Part shown: positions 50,664 through 59,279 of the stretch, piece after piece
Position numbering within the stretch: the stretch's first letter is position 1
How the letters are laid out: each line of letters opens with the position of its first letter
Made by a program: the position numbers and the translations under genes
From: Kineosporia mesophila
Lineage (GTDB): Bacteria; Actinomycetota; Actinomycetes; Actinomycetales; Kineosporiaceae
Reading direction: 5' to 3'
Length of the DNA: 64,000 nucleotides
NCBI RefSeq assembly: GCF_021129235.1
Contig: NZ_JAJOMA010000029.1
Coordinates: 1-64,000 of the forward strand
The notes under the pieces: model-generated
Database searches by the model: none
What the model was told of the DNA's origin: nothing
The model's input: the letters and a program-made list of their open reading frames with translations, nothing else

Positions 50664-51818
50664 GTGCGCACCGTCACCGATGCCGAACGCCGGGCCCGCC
50701 TGGCCGTCCGGCACGCCCTGGCCCCCGGCTTCCAGGTCGGCTCCCCCGAGGCGGTCACCGAGGCCGTCACCGTGCTGCACGCCACCGAGCCCCCGTCGCC
50801 CTACCTGTCCTGCCGGGCCCGGATGCTCTCGCCGGAGATCGCCGACCTCGACCGGGCCCTCTACGACGACCGCACGCTGATGAAGCAACTGGCCATGCGC
50901 CGCACCCTGTTCGTGTTCCCGCGTGACCTGCTCCCGGCGGCGTGGCCGAGCGTCTCGGCGCGGGTGGCGGCCACCGAGCGCGCCCGGATGACGCGTGACG
51001 TGGTGCGGGCCGGGCTGACCGACGACGGTGACGCCTGGCTCGACACCGCCCGCGCGCAGGTGCTCGCCGCGCTCGCGTCCGCTCCGGAAGGCCTACAGGC
51101 GGCCCAGATCCGTGAGGCCGTGCCCCACCTCGCGGTGAAGGTGACGACGCCGGCGGGCGAGATGTGGTCGGGGCCCCGGGTGCTCACCCAGCTCGGGGCG
51201 AGCGGGGAGATCGTGCGGGGCCGCAACGCCGGCCGCTGGGCCACGTCACGGCCGCTGTGGACACTGACCGGGCACTGGCTGGGCGAGGCCGCACCGGCGA
51301 TGAGCCCGGCGGAGGGGTACCGGCACCTGGTGCGCCGGTGGCTCTTCTCGTTCGGGCCGGGCACCGAGGCCGACCTGGTCTGGTGGCTGGGCTCGACCAA
51401 GACGGTGGTGCGCAAGGCCCTGCTCGATCTCGGGGCGGTGTCGGTGGCCCTGGAAGACGGCTCACCGGCCTGGCTCCTGCCCGACGACCTAGACGAGGTG
51501 CCCGATCCCGGCCCCTGGACCGCGCTGCTGCCGGTGCTCGACCCGACCGTGATGGGCTGGCAAACCCGTGACTTCTACCTCGGCGCGCACAAGGAGCGGC
51601 TCTTCGACAACCGCGGCAACGCCGGCACGAGCGCCTGGGTGAACGGCCGGACGGTCGGCTGCTGGGTCCAGGACGAGTCCGGCCGGGTCGAGGTGCGGCT
51701 GGTGGAAGACGTTCCGCCGGCGGCGAGAACGGCGCTCGACGCCGAGGCATCCCGGCTGACCGCCTGGATGGACGGCGTGCAGATCCGCACCGTGTACAAG
51801 TCGCCGGCGATGAAGTGA
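50664..51818 (+). CDS. winged-helix DNA-binding protein (AlkZ-like, HTH_42)
   Basis: 384 residues of the HTH_42/YcaQ-like family (PF06224): PSPYLSCRARMLSPEIADLD, MKQLAMRRTLFVFPRDLLPA, three winged-helix repeats and the C-terminal RVEVRLVEDVPPAARTALDA. AlkZ and YcaQ members are DNA glycosylases that remove alkylated or crosslinked bases; a QxQ or QxD catalytic motif is not obvious here, so glycosylase activity is open. CATGAT six bases before the GTG suggests a leaderless transcript. Confidence 0.85.
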   Translation: MRTVTDAERRARLAVRHALAPGFQVGSPEAVTEAVTVLHATEPPSPYLSCRARMLSPEIADLDRALYDDRTLMKQLAMRRTLFVFPRDLLPAAWPSVSARVAATERARMTRDVVRAGLTDDGDAWLDTARAQVLAALASAPEGLQAAQIREAVPHLAVKVTTPAGEMWSGPRVLTQLGASGEIVRGRNAGRWATSRPLWTLTGHWLGEAAPAMSPAEGYRHLVRRWLFSFGPGTEADLVWWLGSTKTVVRKALLDLGAVSVALEDGSPAWLLPDDLDEVPDPGPWTALLPVLDPTVMGWQTRDFYLGAHKERLFDNRGNAGTSAWVNGRTVGCWVQDESGRVEVRLVEDVPPAARTALDAEASRLTAWMDGVQIRTVYKSPAMK

Positions 51819-51921
51819 CCGGATCGCGGCGGGGCCGGGCGGAACGATCCGCGTGACCCCGATGCTCCGGGCCGTGACCGCGCCCACTCCGGGCCGGCAC
51901 ACGACGCGTCGGTCAACGTCA

Positions 51922-52110
51922 TCACTTCATGCAGCCACGGACCCCCTCGACCGCGAGGAGCGATTCCGGCTCGCAGGTTCCGGTGATCGTCACCGCCGGC
52001 GCACCCGGCACGGCCTTGACCACGCCCGCGCTGAAGCCGGTCACCGCCAGGGCGCCCAGGCCCAGCCCGGCCACCGCGGTCCCCACTCGCCTGCCCACAG
52101 AAGTACTCAC
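51922..52110 (-). CDS. small secreted protein
   Basis: 62 residues from GTG 52110: a basic N-terminus (MSTSVGRRVG), a signal-like hydrophobic stretch (TAVAGLGLGALAVTGFSAGV), and a short mature part with two cysteines (ITGTCEPESLLAVEGVRGCM). No ribosome-binding site is clear. The typical signal-peptide architecture is the main support; family unknown. Confidence 0.45.
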   Translation of the reverse strand: MSTSVGRRVGTAVAGLGLGALAVTGFSAGVVKAVPGAPAVTITGTCEPESLLAVEGVRGCMK

Positions 52111-52371
52111 GTAAGGATGAGATGCACGCAAGGGCAGAATGGATCGCCCGGGTCCACGTGACCCCGATCACAGATTGATGTTTCCGTCAGCGACGAGGGC
52201 TAATCGAACACTAATTCTGCGATGGGGGCCGTAGCCCCGCCCGGCGCCGACGTAGCTGTATACAGTGCTTCCGCAGGGCGACACCGGACCGTTAAGCCAC
52301 GCCGCGGATTCGGACAGCTGTTCAGGAATTGCCAGGTCAAAGCGCCTTTTTGCGCTGTTAGTGTCACCGCC

Positions 52372-54012
52372 GTGAAACCCGGTGCCCAGAAATCCCCGAA
52401 AACCGCCCGTCGCCGGACCGCAGCCGTAGCCGGCGCGACGGCTGTGCTGGTGGTCGGCGCCTCGGCGAGCGCCGTGTACGCCTGGCCCCACCGAGGCGAG
52501 CGGCACGCACCGGGAAGAACGTCGGCCACCACGACGGCGACCGCAACGGCGACCGCAACGGCGACCGCGTCGTCCTCTGCCACCGCCGCGGCCACGGCGG
52601 CTCCTGCGCAGACCACCACCGGCACGGCGACCTCGACCGCGACGGCAACCACGTCGTCCTCGGCCACCCCGAAGACGTCGGGCGACGCGATCGCCAACCT
52701 CTTCGAGTGGAACTGGACCTCGGTGACCAAGGAGTGCACCACGGTGCTCGGCCCGAACGGGTACGGCGGCGTGCAGGTGGCTCCCCCGCAGGACTCGCTC
52801 AAGCTGAACAGCGGTACGCACTCCTGGTGGGAGGTGTACCAGCCGGCCGGTTACGACCTGAACAGCCGGATGGGCAGCGAGGCCCAGTTCAAGAGCATGG
52901 TGAAGGCCTGCCGTGACGCCGGCGTCAAGGTGTACGTCGACGCGGTCATCAACCACATGTCCGGTCACGACATGACCAGCGCGAAGTCGTACAGCGGCAA
53001 CTCGTACACGTCCACGAACTACCCGGGTCTGTACCGGGCCGACGACTTCCACAAGGCCGGCGACTGCCCCACTGCTTCCGGCACCGTCGAGGACTACGAC
53101 AACGCCACGCAGGTGCACTTCTGCCGGCTGTCGAACCTGGAAGACCTGAAGACCGAGAGCACCTACGTGCGCGGCGCGATCGACACCTACCTGAATAAGC
53201 TGCTCGGGTACGGGGTCTCGGGCTTCCGGGTGGACGCGGCCAAGCACATCCCGCTGACCGACATGAAGGCGATCATCGACGGGCTGGACCAGACGGTCGA
53301 CGGCACCGACCCGTACGTGGCGCTCGAGGTGTTCGGCGGCAAGGGTGAGCTGTCGCAGGCCTCCTACGCGGAGCTCGGCAGCGTGCTCGGCCTGGACGCC
53401 TCGGTTCAGCTGAAGAAGGCCTTCGCCGGGAACATCTCGACGCTGAAAACCTTCGGCGACCACCTGATCCCCTCGAGCAGGTCGCTGACGTTCGTGATGA
53501 ACCACGACACCGACCGCAGCGGTGACTCGATCAGCTACAAGGACGCCAAGACCGCCCGTCTGGCCACGCAGTTCATCCTGGCCGACGACTACGGCACGGC
53601 GCAGGTGTACTCCTCGTTCGCCTGGTCGGCCAAGGACGACGCTCCTCCGTCGAGCAGCAACGGCATGGTGACCGACACCGACTGCAGCAGCTCGGCCTGG
53701 AACTGCCTGGACCGTGACCAGGGCGTGCTCGGCATGGTCGCCTTCCGCAACACCGTGGGCAGCGCCGCGGTGACGAACTGGTCGGACGACGGCGCCGGCC
53801 TGATCTCCTTCAGCCGGGGCGCCAAGGGCTGGACCGCCCTGAACAACGGCACGTCGGCCAAGACCCAGACCTTCCGGACCGGTCTGGCCGCCGGCACCTA
53901 CACCGACCTGATCACCGACGGCACCACCGTCAAGGTCGGCTCGGACGGCCAGGCGTCGGTGTCGGTGCCCGCCCGGGGTGCGGTTGCCATCACCGTGAAT
54001 ACCCTCAGCTGA
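52372..54012 (+). CDS. secreted GH13 alpha-amylase
   Basis: 546 residues. Signal or anchor (AAVAGATAVLVVGASASAVY), a Thr/Ala/Ser-rich stalk of about 60 residues, then a GH13 catalytic barrel: DAVINHMSGHD, nucleophile Asp288 (GFRVDAAKHI), acid/base Glu319 (VALEVFG), Asp379 (FVMNHDTDR), and a C-terminal beta domain (GWTALNNGTSAKTQTFRTGL). It matches bacterial/animal-type alpha-amylases that hydrolyse starch. GTG 52372 is chosen because it begins the signal sequence (MKPGAQKSPKTARRRT). Leader holds the palindrome CTGTATACAG (52256-52265). Confidence 0.92.
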   Translation: MKPGAQKSPKTARRRTAAVAGATAVLVVGASASAVYAWPHRGERHAPGRTSATTTATATATATATASSSATAAATAAPAQTTTGTATSTATATTSSSATPKTSGDAIANLFEWNWTSVTKECTTVLGPNGYGGVQVAPPQDSLKLNSGTHSWWEVYQPAGYDLNSRMGSEAQFKSMVKACRDAGVKVYVDAVINHMSGHDMTSAKSYSGNSYTSTNYPGLYRADDFHKAGDCPTASGTVEDYDNATQVHFCRLSNLEDLKTESTYVRGAIDTYLNKLLGYGVSGFRVDAAKHIPLTDMKAIIDGLDQTVDGTDPYVALEVFGGKGELSQASYAELGSVLGLDASVQLKKAFAGNISTLKTFGDHLIPSSRSLTFVMNHDTDRSGDSISYKDAKTARLATQFILADDYGTAQVYSSFAWSAKDDAPPSSSNGMVTDTDCSSSAWNCLDRDQGVLGMVAFRNTVGSAAVTNWSDDGAGLISFSRGAKGWTALNNGTSAKTQTFRTGLAAGTYTDLITDGTTVKVGSDGQASVSVPARGAVAITVNTLS

Positions 54013-54059
54013 CAGAGTAATTCCAGACTCCGCCCCTGGCCGCCCCAGGGTCGGACCAC

Positions 54060-54105
54060 TTCACCGCCCGTCCGTCCTCCCTCCGGTGGACAGGCGGGCG
54101 GTGAA
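54060..54105. terminator. hairpin after the amylase gene
   Basis: TTCACCGCCCG (54060-54070) and its complement (54095-54105) form an 11-base stem with a 24-base loop between the convergent amylase and monooxygenase genes. A smaller stem CCCTGG/CCAGGG lies just before (54034-54050). Confidence 0.55.
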
Positions 54106-54120
54106 TGTTTCCGCCGAATC

Positions 54121-55602
54121 TCAATGGTGGACGTCCGCACTGGTAGTTCCCGCGCCGGTCCACCTTTCGTACGCCTCGAGCCAGCCGGCCGGTGAGGTCC
54201 CGGCCCAGGCCACGTAGCCGTCCGGGCGGACGAGCACGGCCGGCCCGTCGTCGTCGCGACGCACCGGGATGACGTGCGGGACCGACTCGGGTGCCTCGTC
54301 CTCTGCTCGAAGGATCAGCACCCACCGCCCGTTTCGCTGGACCCGGGTGAGGCGCTCACCCACCAGCGGGATCCCGGCGGCACGGGTGCCGACCAGCCGG
54401 CCACCACCGCGGCCCCGGGCGTACCGCAGACCGGTGCCGGCGAAGCTCCCGGCGATCAGGTCGCGGACGAACGGGATCGAAAGAGCGCGAGGGACCACTG
54501 AATTACGGACGAGACGCGCAGGTTTGGGGTGGAGGGTCGCCGCCCGGAGCATCGCCCCGGACTGGAAGAGCACCCGGCGGCCGATGGGGTGCCGCTCGGA
54601 CTGGTAGGTGTCGAGCACGGCGTCGGGGGCTCCGGACAGCACGGCGTCGATCTTCCAGGCCAGGTTGGCCGCGTCCTGCACCCCGGTGTTCAGCCCTTGC
54701 CCGCCGATCGGCGAGTGCACGTGGGCGGCGTCACCGGCGAGGAACACCCGACCCACTCGATAGGAGGGCACCTGCCGTTCCTCGCTGTGGAAGCGCGAGT
54801 TCCAGCCGATCTCGACAATGCCGACGTCGCGACCCATCTCGCGGTTCAGCACCCGTTCCACCTCGCCCTCGCCGACCGGGACGGTGTCGTCGACCTGATG
54901 GCCGCGGTCCCAGGTCATCGCGCGGAACCAGCTGCCGTCGGCGTCGTGCCGACCGTAGGGCGCGAGGAAGGCGAAACCCGTGGCGCTGCTGCCCAGTTGC
55001 AGACCTCCGTCGGAGGGGCCGCGGCTCAGCTTCACATCGGCCAGCACGACCGAGCTCAGCACCGGGCGACCGGGGAAGGGCAGGTCGAGCAGACGCCGCA
55101 CGGTGCTGTGCGCACCGTCGGCCGCGATCACGTAGCGGGCCCGGAGAACCTGCTCGTGCGAGGGGTTCTCGTCGTTCTTGGGACGGGCGTTCACGGTCAC
55201 GCCGTCGGCCTCCGCCCGCAGGCCCACCACCTCGATGCCCCGCCGGACATCGGCCCCCTGGTCGACGGCGTAGCGCCCGAGCGCCGCGTCGACGTTCGTC
55301 TGCGGGGTGATCAGCGCGAACGGATACCGCGAGGGAAGTTTCGACAGGTCGAGCCGGGACCGGCCGAAGATGTCCACACCCGGGGTGGTGGTGCCGAGCT
55401 CCAGCAGGCCGTCGGCCAGGCCGCGACCGTCCAGCACCTCCAGCGTGCGGGCCATCACGGCGAAGGCCCGGCTGGAGGGATTGACCTGCGGCCAGCGTTC
55501 CAGCACGGCCACGGTGCGGCCGAGGCGGGCGAGGTCGCCGGCGGCGGTCAGGCCGACGGGACCGCCACCGATGACCAGGACGTCGAAGTCCGGTGGGGAC
55601 AT
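54121..55602 (-). CDS. FAD-dependent aromatic-ring monooxygenase
   Basis: 493 residues of the PheA/TfdB-like class A flavin hydroxylases. FDVLVIGGGPVGLTAAGDLA binds FAD, ARYVIAADGAHSTVRRLL is the DG motif, and FLAGDAAHVHSPIGGQGLNT is the second FAD motif. The C-terminal thioredoxin-like domain is short. Such enzymes hydroxylate phenols, polyketides or drugs such as rifampicin. ATG 55602 follows GGAGGAGCTC. It is divergent from a TetR gene with two matching operators between them, so it is inducible. Confidence 0.9.
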   Translation of the reverse strand: MSPPDFDVLVIGGGPVGLTAAGDLARLGRTVAVLERWPQVNPSSRAFAVMARTLEVLDGRGLADGLLELGTTTPGVDIFGRSRLDLSKLPSRYPFALITPQTNVDAALGRYAVDQGADVRRGIEVVGLRAEADGVTVNARPKNDENPSHEQVLRARYVIAADGAHSTVRRLLDLPFPGRPVLSSVVLADVKLSRGPSDGGLQLGSSATGFAFLAPYGRHDADGSWFRAMTWDRGHQVDDTVPVGEGEVERVLNREMGRDVGIVEIGWNSRFHSEERQVPSYRVGRVFLAGDAAHVHSPIGGQGLNTGVQDAANLAWKIDAVLSGAPDAVLDTYQSERHPIGRRVLFQSGAMLRAATLHPKPARLVRNSVVPRALSIPFVRDLIAGSFAGTGLRYARGRGGGRLVGTRAAGIPLVGERLTRVQRNGRWVLILRAEDEAPESVPHVIPVRRDDDGPAVLVRPDGYVAWAGTSPAGWLEAYERWTGAGTTSADVHH

Positions 55603-55617
55603 GAGCTCCTCCAGTCG

Positions 55618-55675
55618 TTCAACAAGCGTTGAATTGACCATAGACCTCGCGCCGCAGATGTCAACAGGTGTTGAA
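55618..55675. promoter_or_regulatory. twin TetR operators between monooxygenase and TetR genes
   Basis: TTCAACAAGCGTTGAA (55618-55633, a perfect dyad with 4-base centre) and GTCAACAGGTGTTGAA (55660-55675) share the consensus TTCAAC-N4-GTTGAA. Their centres are 42 bases apart, four helical turns. They flank the two promoters, one near each start codon. Operators for the adjacent TetR protein are the natural reading. Confidence 0.8.
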
Positions 55676-55682
55676 TGCAGGA

Positions 55683-56246
55683 GTGAACTCAGTACGCCCC
55701 CGGGACGCCGAGGGGACGAAGGCGGTCATCCTCGGTGCGGCCCGTCTCCAGTTCGGGCAGCACGGTTTCGACCGCACCACGATCCGGTCGGTCGCCGCGG
55801 CGGCGGGTGTCGACCCGGCGCTGGTCATGCACTACTTCCGCACGAAGAACGGGCTGTTCGAGGCGGCGGCCACGCTCGACGTCCAGCTGCCCGACCTGAC
55901 CGGCGTGCCGCCCGGCCGGGTCGCGGCGGTACTGGTGCCGGTGTTCGTGAAGCTGTGGGGGCCCGACGGGCCGTTGCTACCGCTGCTGCGGGCCGCCACG
56001 TCGAACCCGGCCGCGCGCGACATGCTGATCGCGATCTTCAGCGAGAAGGTGGCACCGGCCCTGGGCCCCCTGACACCGGACCGCGCGCAGGAACGGGCCG
56101 CGCTGATCGGCTCGCACCTCATCGGGGTGGCCGTGGCGCGGCACATCATCGGCCTGCCGGTGCTGGAGGCCATGCCCGACGAGACGCTGATGGTCTGGCT
56201 AGGGCCGGTTTTCGAGCACTACCTGACAGAGCCTAGGACTGCCTGA
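55683..56246 (+). CDS. TetR-family repressor of the monooxygenase gene
   Basis: 187 residues. HTH: KAVILGAARLQFGQHGFDRT, TIRSVAAAAGVDPALVMHYF, RTKNGLFEAA. C-terminal domain of the TetR_C_17-like class (HLIGVAVARHIIGLPVLEAM). Start GTG 55683 is preferred, but GTG 55668, lying inside the second operator, is possible. Its 3' end overlaps the convergent SRPBCC gene by 14 bases. Confidence 0.9.
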   Translation: MNSVRPRDAEGTKAVILGAARLQFGQHGFDRTTIRSVAAAAGVDPALVMHYFRTKNGLFEAAATLDVQLPDLTGVPPGRVAAVLVPVFVKLWGPDGPLLPLLRAATSNPAARDMLIAIFSEKVAPALGPLTPDRAQERAALIGSHLIGVAVARHIIGLPVLEAMPDETLMVWLGPVFEHYLTEPRTA

Positions 56247-56736
56247 GGGCCAGGGCCACGCCGTTCAGCCGCAGGCCGGTGGCGCCGCGCAGGTGCCGCA
56301 CATCCATCTCGCCGTCCTCGCGGTAGGTGAGGAAGGCAACCTGCTCGGTCCAGTCGAGCAGGGTGCGGCCACCCTCACCGGGCAGCTCGTACAGCTCGAT
56401 CGTGGCCAGGGCCGTCCAGGCGGGAACGTGGTTCACGCTGGTCTCGTAGACGTAGAGAAGACGCCGGCCGGGCTGGAGGTCGATCCAGCGGGAGCGGTTC
56501 TCGAGCTGTTCCTGCTCACCGTTCATCATGGTGAAGGTGGCGACCGCGCGCTCGGTGCCGCCGACCCGGAAGTCGAAGGCGTAATCCGCGTCGCGGCCGG
56601 GCATCTTGAACCAGAGGCGACGCAGGACCTCGTCGGAGAAGAGCCGATAGACCGTCTCCGGAGGAGCCTCGAGCTCGCGGGAGACGGTGAAGGTGTGGTG
56701 CCTGACAGCGCTGACCGCCGTGTCCATGGCTGCCAT
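56233..56736 (-). CDS. SRPBCC/AHSA1-like protein
   Basis: 167 residues of the START/Bet v1-like fold: FTVSRELEAPPETVYRLFSD near the N-terminus, ADYAFDFRVGGTERAVATF, and LLDWTEQVAFLTYREDGEM. These cytoplasmic proteins bind hydrophobic ligands; in operons with ArsR-type regulators they are common, but no such regulator is here. ATG 56727 is an alternative start. Confidence 0.88.
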   Translation of the reverse strand: MAAMDTAVSAVRHHTFTVSRELEAPPETVYRLFSDEVLRRLWFKMPGRDADYAFDFRVGGTERAVATFTMMNGEQEQLENRSRWIDLQPGRRLLYVYETSVNHVPAWTALATIELYELPGEGGRTLLDWTEQVAFLTYREDGEMDVRHLRGATGLRLNGVALALRQS

Positions 56737-56767
56737 CACACCATGGTGACGGCAGCCCGGACAACGA

Positions 56768-56950
56768 TCAGGAGCGGCCGCGCGACTTGCTCTGGTAGTT
56801 CACGGGACCCGGCAGGTCCACGGAGTGACGCTTGCTGCGCGAGTTCCAGGACCAGCGCCCGATGTGCCAGGTCTTGCTGGTGCCGCTCTTGGAGACGTTC
56901 AGGCGCAGGAACGGGAGCAGGTTGATCCGCTTGCGGAACGTGAAAGGCAT
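56768..56950 (-). CDS. DUF4236-family small basic protein
   Basis: 60 residues. MPFTFRKRINLLPFLRLNVS then KSGTSKTWHIGRWSWNSRSK is the DUF4236 pattern (F-R-x-R, L-R-x-N-x-S-K-S-G). Strongly basic C-terminus. Function unknown. GAGGGAGAG stands before the ATG at the right distance. Confidence 0.8.
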   Translation of the reverse strand: MPFTFRKRINLLPFLRLNVSKSGTSKTWHIGRWSWNSRSKRHSVDLPGPVNYQSKSRGRS

Positions 56951-57041
56951 GACTTTCTCTCCCTCAGCTGCTCAGAGGGCCCCGGTACGGCCCGATACGA
57001 CCACCATTGGGCCAACCTGACACCTTCGCAAGCCGAGCCGA

Positions 57042-57830
57042 TCATGAACTCGCCAGGCCGACCCGGTAGCCGCCGCCGGTGGAGAACTGGACAGCCACCG
57101 AGAAGCGGTCACCCCGCACCAGCGTGCGCCGGTACTCGGCCGGGCCGTTCGGGCCCTGAGTGCGTCGCTCGATCGCGAAAGCCGCTGTCTGGGGGTCGAT
57201 CCCGAGCAACTCACGCTCGTCCGGGGAGGGCAGCACGGCGTGGATGGTCTCCTCGCCCCCGCCCAGGCGCACACCGCACCGGCGCTCCAGCTCCCGGTAG
57301 ACCGCGGTGTGCGTGAAATCGGCCTCCAGCAACGGTTCGGCCAGATCGGCGGGCAGCCAGACCCGGTCGAGCGCCAGCGGCTCGGCATCGGCCAGCCGCA
57401 CGCGCTCGAGATGGAACAGACGGGTGGACGCGGAGAGCGACAGCCGGGCGGCGACCTCCGGGTCGGTGCGCACGTCCAGGGCCCGCACGATGCTGCGCTG
57501 TTCCAGCCCTTCGGCCTCGACCGAGGCGAAGAGGCTGTAGAGAGCGCCCAGCGGCTGGGTGATGCGGCGGGTGCCCTCGGCGACCCGGGGACGCCGCCCG
57601 CGGCCGGCGATCACCACACCCTCGTCGCGCAGTCGGCGCAGGGCCTCGCGTACCGTGTGCCGGCTCACGTCGTAGGCCTCGACCAGCGCCATCTCACCGG
57701 GGAAGTTCTCGGTGAACTGGCCGTCGTTGAGCCGCTTTCGCAGGTCGGCGTGCACCTGGGCCCACAGGGGCAACGGGTCGGCGCGATCGATCGCCACCGC
57801 CCAGGCGCTGGTGCCAGAGTCAACCGTCAC
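57042..57830 (-). CDS. GntR/HutC-family regulator (UTRA domain)
   Basis: 262 residues: GntR winged helix (PLPLWAQVHADLRKRLNDGQ, FPGEMALVEAYDVSRHTVRE, ALRRLRDEGVVIAGRGRRP) and a UTRA ligand domain (STRLFHLERVRLADAEPLAL, DRVWLPADLAEPLLE). GTG 57830. It is divergent from the metallo-beta-lactamase/rhodanese gene, and a perfect dyad lies between them, so it very likely controls that gene. Confidence 0.9.
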   Translation of the reverse strand: MTVDSGTSAWAVAIDRADPLPLWAQVHADLRKRLNDGQFTENFPGEMALVEAYDVSRHTVREALRRLRDEGVVIAGRGRRPRVAEGTRRITQPLGALYSLFASVEAEGLEQRSIVRALDVRTDPEVAARLSLSASTRLFHLERVRLADAEPLALDRVWLPADLAEPLLEADFTHTAVYRELERRCGVRLGGGEETIHAVLPSPDERELLGIDPQTAAFAIERRTQGPNGPAEYRRTLVRGDRFSVAVQFSTGGGYRVGLASS

Positions 57831-57870
57831 GTCGTACCGCTCCCCATTGCCACTCCAACCGGCCGCGCCT

Positions 57871-57886
57871 TAATGTACGGACATTA
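57871..57886. promoter_or_regulatory. GntR operator before the persulfide dioxygenase-like gene
   Basis: TAATGT-ACGG-ACATTA is a perfect 6+6 inverted repeat in the 90-base gap between the GntR gene and its divergent neighbour, overlapping the probable -10 TAGGAT (57885-57890). Typical size and place for a GntR/HutC operator. Confidence 0.7.
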
Positions 57887-57920
57887 GGATGTACCGGCAA
57901 TATGCAGGAGAGTGCGGCCC

Positions 57921-59267
57921 GTGATCCAGGTGGACGTGATCGAGACCAGCGAGCTGGGCGACCGCAGCTACATCGCCCACGACGGCACCAGCGCCGTCGT
58001 CGTCGACCCGCAGCGCGACATCGACCGCGTCCTGGATCTGCTCGCGAGCCGCAACCTGACCTGCGTCCTGGTACTCGAGACCCACATCCATAACGACTAC
58101 GTCACCGGCGGCCACGAGCTGGCCCGCCGCACCGGCGCGGTGTACGGGGTGAACGCGGCCGACGACGTCTCGTTCGAGCGGCGGCCCCTGCGCGACGGTG
58201 ACCTCCTGGACGCGGGTTCCCTGCGGGTCCGGGTCATCTCGACACCCGGCCACACGGACACGCACCTGGCCTACGTGGTGGAGGCCGGCCCGTCCGCACC
58301 CGTCGTGTTCACCGGCGGGTCCCTGCTCTTCGGCAGTGTGGGGCGCACCGACCTGGTCGACCCCGCGCGCACGCACGAACTCACGCACGCGCAGTACCGC
58401 TCGGCCCACCGGCTGGCCCACGAACTGACCGACGAGACCCAGGTGATGCCGACCCACGGGTTCGGCAGCTTCTGCTCGGCCAGTGCGAATGTCGGCGGCG
58501 TGTCCAGCACCATCGGCGACCAGAAGCAGCAGAACGACGCGCTGCTGGAGACCGACGAGAACGCTTTCGTGGAGCGCCTGGTGGCCGGGCTGACGGTCTA
58601 CCCGTCGTACTACGCGCAGATGGGTGTGCGGAACCGGCAGGGGCCGGGACCGGTCGACCTGAGCACGCCGGAACTGACCGAGCCGGACGAGCTGCACCGG
58701 CGTCTGCTGAACGGCGAGTGGGTGGTCGACCTGCGCGACCGCACGGCCTACGCCGCCGGGCACGTGCCGGGCACCGTCAGCATCGACCTGGGTGGGCAGT
58801 TCAGCACCTACCTGGGCTGGCTCATGCCCTGGGGCGCGGAACTCACGCTGATCGGCGAGAGCGCCGGGCAGATCGAGGAGGCCCGGCGTCAGCTCGTGCG
58901 CATCGGGATCGACGAGCTCGACGCCGCGCTGGTGGGTACCCCGGCCGAGCTGATGGCTGAGAGGGGCCTGCCCGCGACCTACCGCAAGGCCTCTTTCGCC
59001 GACCTGGCCGAGGTTCTCGGGCAGCCCGGCGTGGTGGTGCTCGACGTGCGCCGCGACGACGAGCGGGCGGCGAGCCACCTGCCGGGCTCGGCCCACGCAC
59101 CCCTGCACCGGCTCCTGGACAGCCTCGACACCCTGCCCGAGGGCCGGCTCTGGGTGCACTGCGTCAGCGGTTACCGTTCGGCCATCGCGGCCAGCCTGCT
59201 GCAGCGGGCCGGGCGCGAGGTGGTCTGGATCGCCGACGACTACACGAACGCGGCCGCGCTGCTCTAG
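57921..59267 (+). CDS. metallo-beta-lactamase/rhodanese fusion, persulfide dioxygenase-like (Blh type)
   Basis: 448 residues: an ETHE1-like metallo-beta-lactamase (ETHIHNDYVTGGHELARRTG with His55, His57, Asp59; STPGHTDTHLAY; MPTHGFGSFCS), then two rhodanese modules. The first (VVDLRDRTAYAAGHVPGTVS) lacks an active-site Cys; the second has Cys414 in WVHCVSGYRSAIAASLL. Such enzymes oxidise glutathione or mycothiol persulfide to sulfite and move sulfane sulfur. GTG 57921 is favoured because AGGAGA lies ten bases upstream; GTG 57912 is possible. Confidence 0.88.
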   Translation: MIQVDVIETSELGDRSYIAHDGTSAVVVDPQRDIDRVLDLLASRNLTCVLVLETHIHNDYVTGGHELARRTGAVYGVNAADDVSFERRPLRDGDLLDAGSLRVRVISTPGHTDTHLAYVVEAGPSAPVVFTGGSLLFGSVGRTDLVDPARTHELTHAQYRSAHRLAHELTDETQVMPTHGFGSFCSASANVGGVSSTIGDQKQQNDALLETDENAFVERLVAGLTVYPSYYAQMGVRNRQGPGPVDLSTPELTEPDELHRRLLNGEWVVDLRDRTAYAAGHVPGTVSIDLGGQFSTYLGWLMPWGAELTLIGESAGQIEEARRQLVRIGIDELDAALVGTPAELMAERGLPATYRKASFADLAEVLGQPGVVVLDVRRDDERAASHLPGSAHAPLHRLLDSLDTLPEGRLWVHCVSGYRSAIAASLLQRAGREVVWIADDYTNAAALL

Positions 59268-59279
59268 CTCTCGGCCGGT

